Positions 8,073 to 17,121 of a stretch of DNA of 64,000 nucleotides are shown one piece after another; positions within the stretch are counted from its first letter, which is position 1, and each line of letters opens with the position of its first letter. The position numbers and the translations under genes are program-made. The notes under the pieces are model-generated. The model worked only from the letters and a program-made list of their open reading frames with translations. It ran no database searches and was not told where the DNA came from. Origin of the DNA: Candidatus Solirubrobacter pratensis (GTDB lineage: Bacteria > Actinomycetota > Thermoleophilia > Solirubrobacterales > Solirubrobacteraceae); contig NZ_AUEK01000007.1 of NCBI RefSeq assembly GCF_000425945.1, forward strand, positions 62,001 to 126,000, in the 5' to 3' direction.

Positions 8073-9329
8073 GTGGAGCCCTGGTTGGAACGTGCCGCCG
8101 CCGCGTGGCCCGACACCGTCGCGGTCGAGACCTCCGACGGCGCATTGACGTACGCGGAGTTGCTGCGACGCGCCCGCGGCCTCGCCGCCTCGCCGGGCGA
8201 CCGGGTCGCGATCCTGCTGCCGCCGGGCCTCGACTTCGCCGTCGCGCTGCATGCGTGCCTGCTGCAAGGGGCAGTCGCGATGCCGGTCGACGGTCGGCTC
8301 TCCGAGCGAGAACGCGATGCGCAGGTGCAGGAGGCGGGGATCGTCATCGACGCACCCCTGAGCGCCACGGACTCGTTCGCCTCCTCGCACATCCCCGATC
8401 CGCGGGACGGGGCGCTGATCGTGCACACATCCGGGACCACCGGGTCACCGCGGCCCGTCGTCCTGTCGTACGGGAACGTGCTGGCGAACGCTCTCGGGTG
8501 CTTCGCCGCGCTGGGCCACGACCGCGCAGAGCGGTGGCTGTGCCCGCTGCCCCTGTCGCACGTCGGCGGGCTCATGGTGCTGCTGCGCTCCGCCATCGCC
8601 GGCACGACCGCGGTGCTCGACGCGCCCGCGCGCGACGACGTCACGATCGCCTCGCTGGTCCCGACGCAGCTCGGTCGGCTGCTCGAGGCGGGCGCGGCGC
8701 CGCCGCCGTCCCTGCGCGTGGTGCTGCTCGGCGGCGCGCCGGCGGACCCGACGCTGCTGGCGCGGGCTCGCGACGCCGGCTGGCCGGTCGCGCCGTCGTA
8801 CGGGCTCACGCAGACCTGCTCGGCGGTCACGATCGCCGACCCCGGCGACATCGCGACCTCGGGCTCCCCGTTGCCCGGGCTGCGCGTCGCGATCGAGGCC
8901 GAGCGAAGCGGTGATGGGCAGGCAGCGCGAGGCAGTGGCGAGATCCTCGTCTCGGGGCCGTCGGTGGCCGGGGGCGGGGTGCTCCGCACCGGCGACCTCG
9001 GGCGGCTGGAGCACGGCCGGCTGGTGGTCGTGGGGCGCAAGTCGGACACGATCGTCACCGGCGGCGAGAACGTGGCACCGACCGAGGTCGAGGCGGTCCT
9101 GCTCGAGCACCCCCTGGTGGCGGAGGCGGGCGTGGTCGGGCGCCCGGACCCGGAGTGGGGCGAAGCCGTGACCGCGTTCGTCGTGCTGCGCGGCGAGCTC
9201 TCCGCGCCGGAGCTGCGGGAGTTCTGCGCGGCGAGGCTGGCGCGGTTCAAGGTGCCCAAGACGATCGAGGTCGTGGCCGCGCTCCCGCGCAACGCGGCGG
9301 GGAAGTTGCTGCGGCGCGAGCTGGGGTAG
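8073..9329 (+). CDS. menE: o-succinylbenzoate-CoA ligase MenE
   Basis: MenE adenylates o-succinylbenzoate and transfers it to CoA. The 418-residue protein belongs to the ANL ligase family: P-loop-like '[16 protein letters not shown]' near residue 117, '[11 protein letters not shown]' (A5-type motif), '[11 protein letters not shown]' with the hinge aspartate, and '[13 protein letters not shown]' with the C-terminal lysine. It is compact compared with typical 450-500 residue members. I use the GTG at 8073 (VEPWLERAA); an in-frame GTG at 8049 would place the start inside the promoter. It is divergent from menB. Confidence 0.9.
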   Translation: MEPWLERAAAAWPDTVAVETSDGALTYAELLRRARGLAASPGDRVAILLPPGLDFAVALHACLLQGAVAMPVDGRLSERERDAQVQEAGIVIDAPLSATDSFASSHIPDPRDGALIVHTSGTTGSPRPVVLSYGNVLANALGCFAALGHDRAERWLCPLPLSHVGGLMVLLRSAIAGTTAVLDAPARDDVTIASLVPTQLGRLLEAGAAPPPSLRVVLLGGAPADPTLLARARDAGWPVAPSYGLTQTCSAVTIADPGDIATSGSPLPGLRVAIEAERSGDGQAARGSGEILVSGPSVAGGGVLRTGDLGRLEHGRLVVVGRKSDTIVTGGENVAPTEVEAVLLEHPLVAEAGVVGRPDPEWGEAVTAFVVLRGELSAPELREFCAARLARFKVPKTIEVVAALPRNAAGKLLRRELG

Positions 9330-9478
9330 GCGGCCGCGAGAGCCGGTTGTCGCGGCGCGGACCCGCGCCGGGCGAGCCTTGTCGTCGCGGGCGCGGCCCG
9401 GGTCGCGGGATTGCCAGGGCGCGCGAGCCTCGGTCACCGCGGGCCGCCGCGCGTCGCCAGGTCTGCCCGCGCGCGCCA

Positions 9479-10075
9479 TCACGCCGCGCCTCCGCCGTGC
9501 ACGCGGATCACGCCGTGGCGCGCCGCCTGCAGCCGCAGGTCCCGCTCGCGGTCCTCGCGCTGCGTCCGCCGCCTCTCGTGGCCGGGTCCGTCGATCTCGA
9601 CGATCAGCCCGGGCCAGCGGAAGTCGACCTCGAAGCCCTCGACGATCACGTTCACGTCCGGCTCGGGGAGGCCGGCGTCGAGCACGCACTCGAGGAACCT
9701 GTCCTCCAGCTCGCTCCGCGTTCCCGCGCTCCCGCTCGCGTTGAGCACCAGCGCCTGCTCGAGCTGCGCGAGCCGCGGCCGCCCCCGCGCCCGGCGCATC
9801 GCCGTCCGCACCGCGGCCGGTTCGAAGCGCCTGCGAAACGCCGCCTCGTGGATCACGTTCGCGAGCTGGTGGGCGCTCAGCACGTCCGTCAAGTCGACGA
9901 GCGTCCGCGCGACCGTGGTGACCGGGATGCCCGCGTGCCGTGTCATGTCACGAGCATCGAGCCGACGGCACGTCTGGAGCCGGAAGCCGGCACGGCGCCG
10001 GTGGCCGCCCGGGGCGATGACGTGGATCTCGTCGGGCGTCCAGCGCGAGATCCGCCACAGCGCCGCGGCGCTCAT
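9479..10075 (-). CDS. DUF559-type protein lacking the N-terminal domain
   Basis: The 198-residue product matches the middle and C-terminal parts of the common actinobacterial 'AbiEi-antitoxin-like plus DUF559' proteins: 'GIPVTTVARTLVDLTDVL' near residue 50 and a C-terminal endonuclease-like 'LIVEIDGPGHERRRTQREDRERDL' (PD-(D/E)XK/Vsr-like core) near residue 160. Family members usually have about 80 more N-terminal residues, including a winged helix; here an in-frame TAG lies four codons before the ATG, and the protein begins at the equivalent of 'SAAALWRI'. It is therefore a truncated, perhaps decaying, gene. No neighbour suggests a toxin-antitoxin partner. Confidence 0.6.
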   Translation of the reverse strand: MSAAALWRISRWTPDEIHVIAPGGHRRRAGFRLQTCRRLDARDMTRHAGIPVTTVARTLVDLTDVLSAHQLANVIHEAAFRRRFEPAAVRTAMRRARGRPRLAQLEQALVLNASGSAGTRSELEDRFLECVLDAGLPEPDVNVIVEGFEVDFRWPGLIVEIDGPGHERRRTQREDRERDLRLQAARHGVIRVHGGGAA

Positions 10076-10390
10076 GCCCGCCAGCTAGGGCACCCCCGGC
10101 GGTGAAGCGCGGTCGTGATCGGAAACGCTCGGTTCTGCTCCGACGATGATCGATCGAGCGCGGTATCCGCCGCGGGGGCCGCCATGAGATCTGGGCCCGC
10201 CCTCGATGCGCAGCTCCGGCCCGCCCCCCGCCCCGCGAGCCGCCACCAGATCCGGACTCCGCTCCCGCCGCAATCTCGGCCCGGCCATCCGTTCCCCGCC
10301 CGGGTGATCCCGCGCGGGCTCGCCCCCGCCACGCCCACCTCCCATCCCACGAACCTCGGCACGGCGCGCGTTCGCTCTAGGCTGCTCCGC
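10076..10390. other. Intergenic region without a recognisable gene
   Basis: This 315-base stretch is rich in CCGCCC-type runs and short degenerate repeats of 'GATC(T/C)GG.C(C/T)CGC'. I see no open frame with coding character, no RNA gene and no strong hairpin. Only the TAGGCT hexamer at its 3' end (10378-10383) has an evident role. It may be the remains of the missing N-terminal part of the neighbouring DUF559 gene. Confidence 0.4.
10378..10383 (+). promoter_or_regulatory. TAGGCT -10-like element of the methyltransferase
   Basis: TAGGCT is followed by 7 nt (GCTCCGC) and the ATG at 10391; there is no room for a ribosome binding site, so the transcript is probably leaderless. Confidence 0.5.
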
Positions 10391-11224
10391 ATGCCACTCG
10401 ATTCGCGGGACCGCTGGGCGCGCGCGGCCGCCGGATGGGAAGCGCGCGCGGACTGGTTCCGCGCCGCCACGATGCCCGTGACGACCTGGATGATCGACGC
10501 GATCCAGCCTCAGCCGGGGCAGCAGATCCTCGATCTCGCGGCGGGGATCGGCGATGTCGGGTTCTTCGCCGCGGAGCTCATCGAGCCCGGCGGCGAGCTG
10601 ACGACGAGCGACTTCGTGCCGGAGATGCTGTCGGCGGCCCAGCGACGGGCCGAGCGGCTGAAGATCACGAACGTCCGCTTCCGCCAGATGGACGCGAACC
10701 TCCCGCTCGACCAGCCGGCCGCGTCGCTGGACGCCGTCCTGTGCCGCTGGGGCTACATGCTCCTCAACGACGGCGAGTCCGCGCTGCGCGACACGCGGCG
10801 CGTGCTCAAGCAGGACGGGACGGTGGCGCTCGCGGCGTGGACGGGACCGGAGGACAACCTCTGGAGCTCCGCGCCCGTGAAGATCCTCCACGACCGCGGG
10901 ATCATCGAGCCGGAGGGCGAGCCCGGCGGTCCGGGTCAGTTCGCGTGGGCGCGCGAGGGAGAGATCGAAGAGCATCTGGAAAGCGCCGGCTTCGTCGACA
11001 ATCGTGTCGAGAGTGTGCCTTTTCAGTTCCGATTCAGCGACGTCGAGGACTGGTGGGCGGCCCAGGTGCAAACCTCGACGAGATCCGCCGATGCCGACGC
11101 CCAGATGGACACCCCGACCCGACAAGCCGTGCTCGCCGACATGGCGGACATCGCCGCCGCCTTCGAGCAGGACGGAGGCATCGTGATCCCCGCGCGCACG
11201 TGGGTTGCGGCCGCAACCGTCTAA
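10391..11224 (+). CDS. Class I SAM-dependent methyltransferase
   Basis: The 277-residue protein has a Rossmann methyltransferase core: motif I '[18 protein letters not shown]' near residue 46, an acidic '[10 protein letters not shown]' strand 2 end, '[30 protein letters not shown]' region for motifs IV-VI. The overall shape resembles UbiE/MenG-like and COQ5-like enzymes. MenG, which methylates demethylmenaquinone, is otherwise absent from this men region, so a role there is possible, but the sequence does not carry a diagnostic UbiE signature and small-molecule or lipid methylation is equally likely. Its TAA stop forms the first three bases of the -10 element of ilvC. Confidence 0.75.
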   Translation: MPLDSRDRWARAAAGWEARADWFRAATMPVTTWMIDAIQPQPGQQILDLAAGIGDVGFFAAELIEPGGELTTSDFVPEMLSAAQRRAERLKITNVRFRQMDANLPLDQPAASLDAVLCRWGYMLLNDGESALRDTRRVLKQDGTVALAAWTGPEDNLWSSAPVKILHDRGIIEPEGEPGGPGQFAWAREGEIEEHLESAGFVDNRVESVPFQFRFSDVEDWWAAQVQTSTRSADADAQMDTPTRQAVLADMADIAAAFEQDGGIVIPARTWVAAATV

Positions 11225-11227
11225 GGT
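11222..11227 (+). promoter_or_regulatory. TAAGGT -10-like element of ilvC overlapping a stop codon
   Basis: TAAGGT begins with the TAA stop of the methyltransferase and stands 7 nt before the ilvC ATG at 11235. ilvC therefore seems to have a leaderless promoter inside the gene junction and no room for an attenuator. Confidence 0.5.
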
Positions 11228-11234
11228 CCGCGCC

Positions 11235-12233
11235 ATGTTCTACGACGACGACGCGGATCTGAATCTCCTCGCGGGCAAGACCGTCGCCATCCTCGGCTAC
11301 GGATCACAGGGTCACGCGCACGCCCGCAACCTCAAGGACTCCGGAATCGACGTCGTCGTAGGCCTTCGCGAAGGCTCGAAGTCGATCGCCCATGCCAAGG
11401 CGGCCGACCTCGAGGTCACGGACATCGCCGACGCCACGAGCCGCGGCGACATCGTGATGGTCCTGCTCCCCGACGAGCGCCACCACGACGTCTGGGAGGA
11501 GTCGATCCGCGACGGCGTCGCGCCGGGCAACCTGCTCATGTTCGGCCACGGATTCTCCGTTCACTACGGCGAGGTCGACGCGCCGCCGGAGGTCGACGTC
11601 GCGCTCGTGGCGCCCAAGGGCCCCGGCCACCTGGTCCGCCGCCAGTACCTCGAGGGCTCCGGCGTGCCGTGCCTGGTCGCCGTCCAGCAGGACGCATCCG
11701 GCACCGCCCTGCAGCTCGCGCTCGCCTACGCCAAGGGCATCGGCGGCACGCGCGGCGGCGTGATCGAGACGACCTTCAAGGACGAGACCGAGACCGATCT
11801 CTTCGGTGAGCAGGCCGTGCTCTGCGGCGGCGTGTCGGAGCTGGTGCGGGCGGGCTACGAGACACTCACGGACGCGGGGTACGACCCGAAGCTCGCGTAC
11901 TTCGAGTGCCTGCACGAGCTCAAGCTGATCGTCGACCTGATGTACGAGAAGGGCATCACCGGGATGCGCCACTCGATCTCGAACACCGCCGAGTACGGCG
12001 ACCTGACGCGCGGCAAGCGGATCATCTCCGACGAGACGCGTCAGGCCATGAAGGCCGTGCTCGGCGAGATCCAGGACGGGACGTTCGCGCGCGAGTGGAT
12101 CGCCGAGAACCGCGCCGGCCAGGAGAACTTCCAGCGCATGCGCGCGGAGCAGCAGGGACACAAGATCGAGGTCGAGGGTCGCGAGCTGCGCAAGATGATG
12201 GACTGGATCGATACGGAGTTCGAAGAAGGCTGA
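11235..12233 (+). CDS. ilvC: Ketol-acid reductoisomerase IlvC
   Basis: IlvC isomerises and reduces acetolactate or acetohydroxybutyrate with NADPH and Mg2+, the second common step of valine, leucine and isoleucine synthesis. The 332-residue length marks the short class I form. The nucleotide site '[20 protein letters not shown]' begins near residue 18, followed by 'LREGSKS' (NADPH 2'-phosphate loop), '[14 protein letters not shown]', and the metal residues in '[18 protein letters not shown]' and '[15 protein letters not shown]' near residues 185-235. Start is the ATG at 11235. IlvB/IlvN are not adjacent, unlike in many actinobacteria. The next two genes are for serine. Confidence 0.96.
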   Translation: MFYDDDADLNLLAGKTVAILGYGSQGHAHARNLKDSGIDVVVGLREGSKSIAHAKAADLEVTDIADATSRGDIVMVLLPDERHHDVWEESIRDGVAPGNLLMFGHGFSVHYGEVDAPPEVDVALVAPKGPGHLVRRQYLEGSGVPCLVAVQQDASGTALQLALAYAKGIGGTRGGVIETTFKDETETDLFGEQAVLCGGVSELVRAGYETLTDAGYDPKLAYFECLHELKLIVDLMYEKGITGMRHSISNTAEYGDLTRGKRIISDETRQAMKAVLGEIQDGTFAREWIAENRAGQENFQRMRAEQQGHKIEVEGRELRKMMDWIDTEFEEG

Positions 12234-12283
12234 AGCTCTACTCTCCGCGTCGTCGCTCCCCCGACCGCCAGGAACCCGCTCCC

Positions 12284-13456
12284 ATGACGCCGAACCCATA
12301 CGTCAAGCAGTACCTCATGACCGCCGGGCCCACGCCCGTGCCGCCCGCCGTCTCGCAGGCGATGGCCGCACCGATGCTCTACCACCGCGCGCCGGCGTTC
12401 GTGGAGGTGTACGAGCGCGTCCTCGGCAAGCTGCCCGCGGTGTTCCAGACCTCCAACGACGTCCTCACGTTCGCGGCCAGCGGCTCGGGCGCGATGGACT
12501 CGGCCGCCGCGAACCTGATCCGCCCCGGCACCAAGGTGCTGGTCGCCGCGGCGGGCAAGTTCGGCGAGCGCTGGCTGGAGCTCGCGAACGCCTACGGCGC
12601 CGCGGTGACCGCGTATGAGCCCGGCTGGGGCGAGCGCCTGGACCCGGCGGAGTTCGACCGCCTGCTGAGCGAGGTCGACGGCATCGAGGTCGTGTTCGCC
12701 ACGCTCTCGGAGACGTCGACCGGCATCGTCAACGACATCCAGGCGATCGCCGAGGTCGTCAACCGTCACGGCGCGCTGCTGGCCGTCGACGCCGTCTCCG
12801 GGCTCGGTGCGGCCGAGCTCAAGCAGGACGAGTGGGGCGTGGATGTCGTCGTCGCGGGCTCGCAGAAGGCGCTCATGATCCCGCCCGGGCTCGCGTTCGC
12901 GTCGGTGTCCCAGAAGGCGCTGGACTTCGTGGAGGGCCGGCCCGGCGGCCGGTACTACTTCGACTGGGTCAAGACCGCCAAGTCGCAGCGCAAGAACAAC
13001 TCGCCGTTCACGCCGGCCGTGTCGCTCTTCCAGGCGCTCGACGTCGCGCTGGACCTGATCGCCGAGGAGGGCCTGGACAACGTCTTCGCCCGGCACGCGC
13101 TGCTCGCCCGTGCCACGCGCGCCGGTGCCGCGGCGCTCGGGCTCGAGCTCTTCGGCGATCCGGACGAGCGCTCGACGGTCGTGACCGCGATCGAGCTGCC
13201 GGGCGACATCGACGGCGGCAAGGTCCCCGGCGCCCTGCGCAAGCTCGGCATCACCGCCAACGGCGGGCAGGACCACCTCAAGGGCAAGATCCTGCGGATC
13301 GCCCACTGCGGCTACTTCGGTGCGTTCGACATCCTGACGTCGCTGAGCGGCCTCGAGATGGCGCTCGCCCAGCTCGGCCACGAGGTCGACTTCGGCGCCG
13401 GCGTCGGGGCGGCGCAGCGCGTGTTCGTGGAGGCCGGGGTTCCGGCGGCCGCATGA
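12284..13456 (+). CDS. Class V aminotransferase (serine/alanine-glyoxylate type, likely phosphoserine aminotransferase role)
   Basis: The 390-residue PLP enzyme has 'LMTAGPTPVPPAVSQAM' at the N-terminus, 'SGSGAMDSAAANLIRPGTKVLV' near residue 62, 'LAVDAVSGLGAAELKQDEWGVD' (PLP-pyridine Asp), and the Schiff-base lysine in 'VVAGSQKALMIPPG' near residue 192. This is the serine-pyruvate/alanine-glyoxylate group rather than classical SerC. Its TGA overlaps the serA ATG (ATGA), so the pair is coupled; that context suggests it aminates 3-phosphohydroxypyruvate or a related step of serine synthesis. The substrate assignment is inference. Confidence 0.85.
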   Translation: MTPNPYVKQYLMTAGPTPVPPAVSQAMAAPMLYHRAPAFVEVYERVLGKLPAVFQTSNDVLTFAASGSGAMDSAAANLIRPGTKVLVAAAGKFGERWLELANAYGAAVTAYEPGWGERLDPAEFDRLLSEVDGIEVVFATLSETSTGIVNDIQAIAEVVNRHGALLAVDAVSGLGAAELKQDEWGVDVVVAGSQKALMIPPGLAFASVSQKALDFVEGRPGGRYYFDWVKTAKSQRKNNSPFTPAVSLFQALDVALDLIAEEGLDNVFARHALLARATRAGAAALGLELFGDPDERSTVVTAIELPGDIDGGKVPGALRKLGITANGGQDHLKGKILRIAHCGYFGAFDILTSLSGLEMALAQLGHEVDFGAGVGAAQRVFVEAGVPAAA

Positions 13457-15069
13457 CGCTCACCGAGCCCTACCGCGTCCTCGTCGCGGAGAAGATCGCC
13501 GACACCGGCGTCGACATGCTGCGCGAGCGTTTCGACGTCGACCTCGGCACGGACTGGACCCGCGAGGAGCTGATCGAGAAGATCGGCGCCTACCACGGCA
13601 TCCTGATCCGGTCGGCGACCAAGCTCGACGCCGAGCTGATCGAGCGCGCCGACGCGCTGAAGGTGATCGGGCGGGCCGGCGTCGGGGTCGACAACGTCGA
13701 CGTGCCGGCCGCGACCAAGCGCGGCATCGTGGTCGCCAACGCGCCCGAGGCCAACACGGTCGCCGCCGCCGAGCACACGGTCGCGCTGATGCTCGCGCTC
13801 GCGCGCAACATCCCGCAGGCGCACGCGTCGCTCACCTCGGGCAAATGGGAGCGCTCGAAGTTCGGCGGGACCGAGGTCGACGGCAAGACGCTCGGCGTGC
13901 TCGGGTTCGGCCGCATCGGGCAGCTCGTCGCGATCCGCGCCCGCGCGTTCGGCATGCGCGTGATCGCGTTCGATCCCTTCGTCAGCACGGAGCGCTTCCG
14001 CGAGCTCGGGGTCGAGAAGGCCGAGGAGCCCGGCGACGTCCTCAAGGCGGGCGACTTCATCACGCTCCACCTGCCCAAGACGCCGGAGACGCAGGGCTTC
14101 ATCAACGCCGAGACGCTCGCGCAGTGCAGGGACGGCGTGCGGATCATCAACGTCGCGCGCGGCCCGCTCGTGGTCGACGAGGACCTCAAGGCGGCGCTCG
14201 ACTCCGGCAAGGTCGCGGGCGCGGCGCTCGACGTGTTCGCGCAGGAGCCGATCACCGATCACCCGCTGTTCGGCTACCGCAACGTCGTCGTCACGCCCCA
14301 CCTCGGCGCGTCGACGGCGGAGGCGCAGGACCGCGCGGGCGTGCAGACGGCCGAGCAGGTCGTCAACGCGCTCACCGGCGGCGTCGTCTCGACCGCGGTG
14401 AACATCCCGCCGGTGTCCGCCGAGGACATGGAGGTGCTCGGGCCGTTCATCCCGCTCGCCGCGCGGCTCGGGAAGATCGTGGCTGCGCTGGCGGAGTCCT
14501 CCAGCGTCGAGCGCGTCGAGATCGAGCACATGGGGCGGATCGCCGAACGCGACACGCGGCTGCTGAGCCTGTCGGTGCTCAACGGCCTGCTGGCCGGCCG
14601 CACCGAGGAGGAGGTGAACCTCGTCAACGCGCCGACGCTGGCCGAGGAGCGCGGGATCCAGGTGTCCGACCGGCGCGAGGCGCACGCGCGCGACTTCTCC
14701 GACCTCATCCGCGTCACGATCGTCGCCGGAGGCGAGCGCGTGCGCGTCGTCGGCACGACGCTGGGCCACCGCCACCGCCCGCACCTCCTCGAGGCGTGGG
14801 GGCAGCGGTTCAACGTCCAGATCGACGAGCCGCACCTCGTGCTGTTCCGCTACTCGGACGTGCCGGGCATGGTGGGCCGGGTCGGCTCGACGCTCGGCGA
14901 CCACGGCATCAACATCTCCGCCGCCGCGGTCGGCCGCCACGACGAGGCGGGCGGCGACGACCTGGCGGTGATGGCGGTCACGACCGACACCGTGGTGCCG
15001 GACGAGGTGGTCGCCGACATCGCGGGCTCCGACGGCTTTGTGTCGGGTCGCGCGATCTCCTTCAACTGA
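13453..15069 (+). CDS. serA: D-3-phosphoglycerate dehydrogenase SerA
   Basis: SerA oxidises 3-phosphoglycerate with NAD+, the first serine step. The 538-residue length fits the long form with an extra regulatory domain plus ACT domain. The catalytic half has 'RAGVGVDNVDVPAATKRG', the NAD motif 'LGVLGFGRIGQLVAIRA' near residue 146, 'NVARGPLVVDE', and the active-site histidine in 'VVTPHLGAS' near residue 280. The allosteric substrate-binding domain spans roughly residues 320-450 and the ACT domain, starting 'HLVLFRYSDVPGMVGRVGS', follows and probably senses serine. It is coupled to the preceding aminotransferase by a 4-nt overlap. Confidence 0.95.
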   Translation: MTLTEPYRVLVAEKIADTGVDMLRERFDVDLGTDWTREELIEKIGAYHGILIRSATKLDAELIERADALKVIGRAGVGVDNVDVPAATKRGIVVANAPEANTVAAAEHTVALMLALARNIPQAHASLTSGKWERSKFGGTEVDGKTLGVLGFGRIGQLVAIRARAFGMRVIAFDPFVSTERFRELGVEKAEEPGDVLKAGDFITLHLPKTPETQGFINAETLAQCRDGVRIINVARGPLVVDEDLKAALDSGKVAGAALDVFAQEPITDHPLFGYRNVVVTPHLGASTAEAQDRAGVQTAEQVVNALTGGVVSTAVNIPPVSAEDMEVLGPFIPLAARLGKIVAALAESSSVERVEIEHMGRIAERDTRLLSLSVLNGLLAGRTEEEVNLVNAPTLAEERGIQVSDRREAHARDFSDLIRVTIVAGGERVRVVGTTLGHRHRPHLLEAWGQRFNVQIDEPHLVLFRYSDVPGMVGRVGSTLGDHGINISAAAVGRHDEAGGDDLAVMAVTTDTVVPDEVVADIAGSDGFVSGRAISFN

Positions 15070-15076
15070 GCGCTTC

Positions 15077-15100
15077 CGGCGGGGCCCGCAGGCCCCGCCG
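15077..15100. terminator. GC-rich hairpin between convergent serA and LivK-like gene
   Basis: A perfect 10-bp stem (CGGCGGGGCC / GGCCCCGCCG) with a CGCA loop lies 7 nt after serA and just beyond the end of the opposite gene. There is no T-run, as is usual in very GC-rich genomes; it probably serves both directions. Confidence 0.6.
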
Positions 15101-15105
15101 ACCCC

Positions 15106-16260
15106 CTACGGCGCGATCACGACGCCCGCGGAGCGGAGCACGCCGCCGCGCACCACGTAGAGGCCGAATTGCTTCATCGTCGTATCGCCGTTGGCGTCGA
15201 AGCCATATGTGCCGATCACGCCCTGGCGTCCGTTGACGCCGCGCAGGAAGCCGAGCACGCCGGCCTTGTCGCGCGCGCCGGCGGCGACCGCGTCGGTGAC
15301 CAGCTTCATCGCCTCGTAGCCGTACAGCAGGTCCGGGTCGACGTTGCGTCCGGCGCGGCGGAGCAGCGCCTGCCCGGCCGGCGGGTACGCCGAGCCGGGC
15401 ATGATCGAGACGATGACGAAGGTGCGCCTGGCGACCGAGCGCGGCAGGTGGGCGGTCAAGCCCGTCTCCGCGACGCCGTCGCTGCCGAACAGCCTCGCCT
15501 TCGGGAGCGCGGCGCCGACGTCCTTGAACACCCGCACCGCTCCGCCGGCGGTGATGCCGGTGTAGGCGACGCAGTCGACGCCGGCCGCCTTGAGGCCGCG
15601 CGCCAACGAGCGGTAGCTGCGCCTCGCGCGGATCGCCTGCGCCTTCACGACCGGCACGCCGATCTGCTGCGCGTAGGCGCGCAGCCATGATCCGAGTCCC
15701 TTGCCGTAGATCTCGGAATCGGTGATCGAGGCGACCGCGCGACAGCCGCGGTCGCGCATCGCCGTGGCGAGCGCTCCGCCTTGGACGCTGTCATTGGGCA
15801 TCAGGCGGAAGTACGTCCGCTGCCCGGACGGGTAGTACCGCCCGGGCTCGCCGCGGTGTGCGCCGGCGCCGTCGCGTGTGAGCCCGAGCGCGGTGTTCGT
15901 CGGGCTGATCATGGGCACGCCGGCGCGGTTGAGGATCGGCAGCGCGACCGCGCTGGCGCCCGAGTTGAAGGCGCCGACGAACGCGAGCGCCGACGGATCC
16001 CGCGCCACCCGCCGGGCGTTGCCCGCCGCCCGGGAGGGCGTCCACGCGCCGGCGCGCGCGGTCGAGTCGTCGAGCGCGACGAAGCGGACAGGACTTCCCG
16101 CATCGCGCAGCGCCATCCGCGCGCCGCGGTTGATGGCCTGCGTCGTCGACCGCGACGCGCCGTGGAGCGGCAGGCTCGAGTAGACGGTCGGCTTGGCCTC
16201 GGCGGATGCGGCGGCTGGGGTGGCCGCGAGCAGCGCCGCGGCGAGGAGGATCGGTCGCAC
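15106..16260 (-). CDS. LivK-type periplasmic/extracellular substrate-binding protein
   Basis: The 384-residue protein starts with a Sec signal peptide (MRPILLAAALLAATPAAASA, cleavage near residue 20) without a lipobox, and continues as a type I periplasmic-binding fold: 'LPLHGASRSTTQAINRGARMALRDAG', 'AFVGAFNSGASAVALPILNRAGVPMISP', 'YFRLMPNDSVQGGALATAMRDRG'. Such proteins bind branched-chain amino acids, urea, amides or aromatic acids for an ABC importer, or act as sensors. No permease or ATPase genes are adjacent, so it is an orphan. The start is a GTG at 16260. It converges on serA. Confidence 0.8.
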   Translation of the reverse strand: MRPILLAAALLAATPAAASAEAKPTVYSSLPLHGASRSTTQAINRGARMALRDAGSPVRFVALDDSTARAGAWTPSRAAGNARRVARDPSALAFVGAFNSGASAVALPILNRAGVPMISPTNTALGLTRDGAGAHRGEPGRYYPSGQRTYFRLMPNDSVQGGALATAMRDRGCRAVASITDSEIYGKGLGSWLRAYAQQIGVPVVKAQAIRARRSYRSLARGLKAAGVDCVAYTGITAGGAVRVFKDVGAALPKARLFGSDGVAETGLTAHLPRSVARRTFVIVSIMPGSAYPPAGQALLRRAGRNVDPDLLYGYEAMKLVTDAVAAGARDKAGVLGFLRGVNGRQGVIGTYGFDANGDTTMKQFGLYVVRGGVLRSAGVVIAP

Positions 16261-16413
16261 GACGTGACTGGTGCCCGCAACCGCGGAGGATTAGACCACT
16301 GGTTCGCCGGTCTTCGATTGCCTCGAGGGCTCTGGTGCGCCGTTGGAGGGCCGGCGGTCATCGCCTGGCGCCGTGACCGCGATGCGGAAAACTCGCGCCC
16401 CGGGCGCCTCCGC

Positions 16414-17121
16414 TCACGCGACCGGCCCCTCGGGTGCCGCGGGGGCTCGGGGGCGCGGGGCGCAGGTCGTCGCCCATTCGCTCCCGTGCGCCTGCCGGAG
16501 CGCATCGCGTGCGAGGTCGCGGATCGAGCGTGAGGCGGCGCGGACCTCGGTCCAGGGGGCGTCGAGCCCGGACAGCCGGGTCGAGCGGGCGATCTGCGCG
16601 AGCAGGCCGGTGCTGCCCGAAAGTGCCATGACGCGGCGCCGGCACGCCTTCGTCGGGACCGCCCCCTCGACGAGCAGCGACAGCATGCGGCTGTTGGCCG
16701 ACGCGTACGCCTGCGCGCGGTCCAGCGCCGTCATGGCGCAGCGGCGGTAGCGGGGCACGCGTGAGTGGGCGTGGCGCTCGCAGTCGGCGAGCGTGAGCTG
16801 GGCGTGGTGCGCCTCGCGAGCGGTGACATGGCGCAGCAGCGCGAGCGAAGCGGACGATCCGCGGTCCCAGCGCGCTTCGACGCGAGGACGCGGATACGGC
16901 GCCTCACGCGGCGCGCGTGCCCAGGACCGCGACGCGGGCCCATGCGACAGGAGCGCGACCGGCAGGCTCCCGATGACGGTGGCGAGCACTGCGGCGACGA
17001 GGGCGAGCCTACGGTGCGACAGGTTCCGTGCCGGCGTCAGAGACCGATCGTACGCCCGGTTCCGTCCGGCCGGCCAGGATCGAACGCGACGTGGCGCCGC
17101 GCCGGGCGAGCGAAATGCCAC
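16414..17121 (-). CDS. Putative exported or membrane-anchored protein of unknown function
   Basis: The frame encodes up to 235 residues. A hydrophobic stretch 'LALVAAVLATVIGSLPVALL' near residues 38-58, preceded by HRR, looks like a signal peptide or single anchor. The remainder is helical and basic with four cysteines (in 'ADCERHAH', 'YRRCAMTAL', 'TKACRRRV', 'ATTCAPRP') that could form two disulfides outside the cell. I do not recognise a family. The start is uncertain: the ATG at 17121 lies inside a palindromic repeat unit, and a GTG at 16989 would give 191 residues but remove the basic N-region. A TAGGCT at 17006-17011 on this strand may be its promoter. Confidence 0.5.
   Translation of the reverse strand: MAFRSPGAAPRRVRSWPAGRNRAYDRSLTPARNLSHRRLALVAAVLATVIGSLPVALLSHGPASRSWARAPREAPYPRPRVEARWDRGSSASLALLRHVTAREAHHAQLTLADCERHAHSRVPRYRRCAMTALDRAQAYASANSRMLSLLVEGAVPTKACRRRVMALSGSTGLLAQIARSTRLSGLDAPWTEVRAASRSIRDLARDALRQAHGSEWATTCAPRPRAPAAPEGPVA

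Noticed and set aside
11225..11234. Attenuator before ilvC
   Set aside because: Only 10 nt lie between the methyltransferase stop and the ilvC start, and no BCAA-rich leader frame is present.
15070..16413. tRNA gene in the gap around the LivK-like gene
   Set aside because: A 'ggttcg'-like string occurs near 16300 but no cloverleaf or CCA-adjacent acceptor stem can be drawn.
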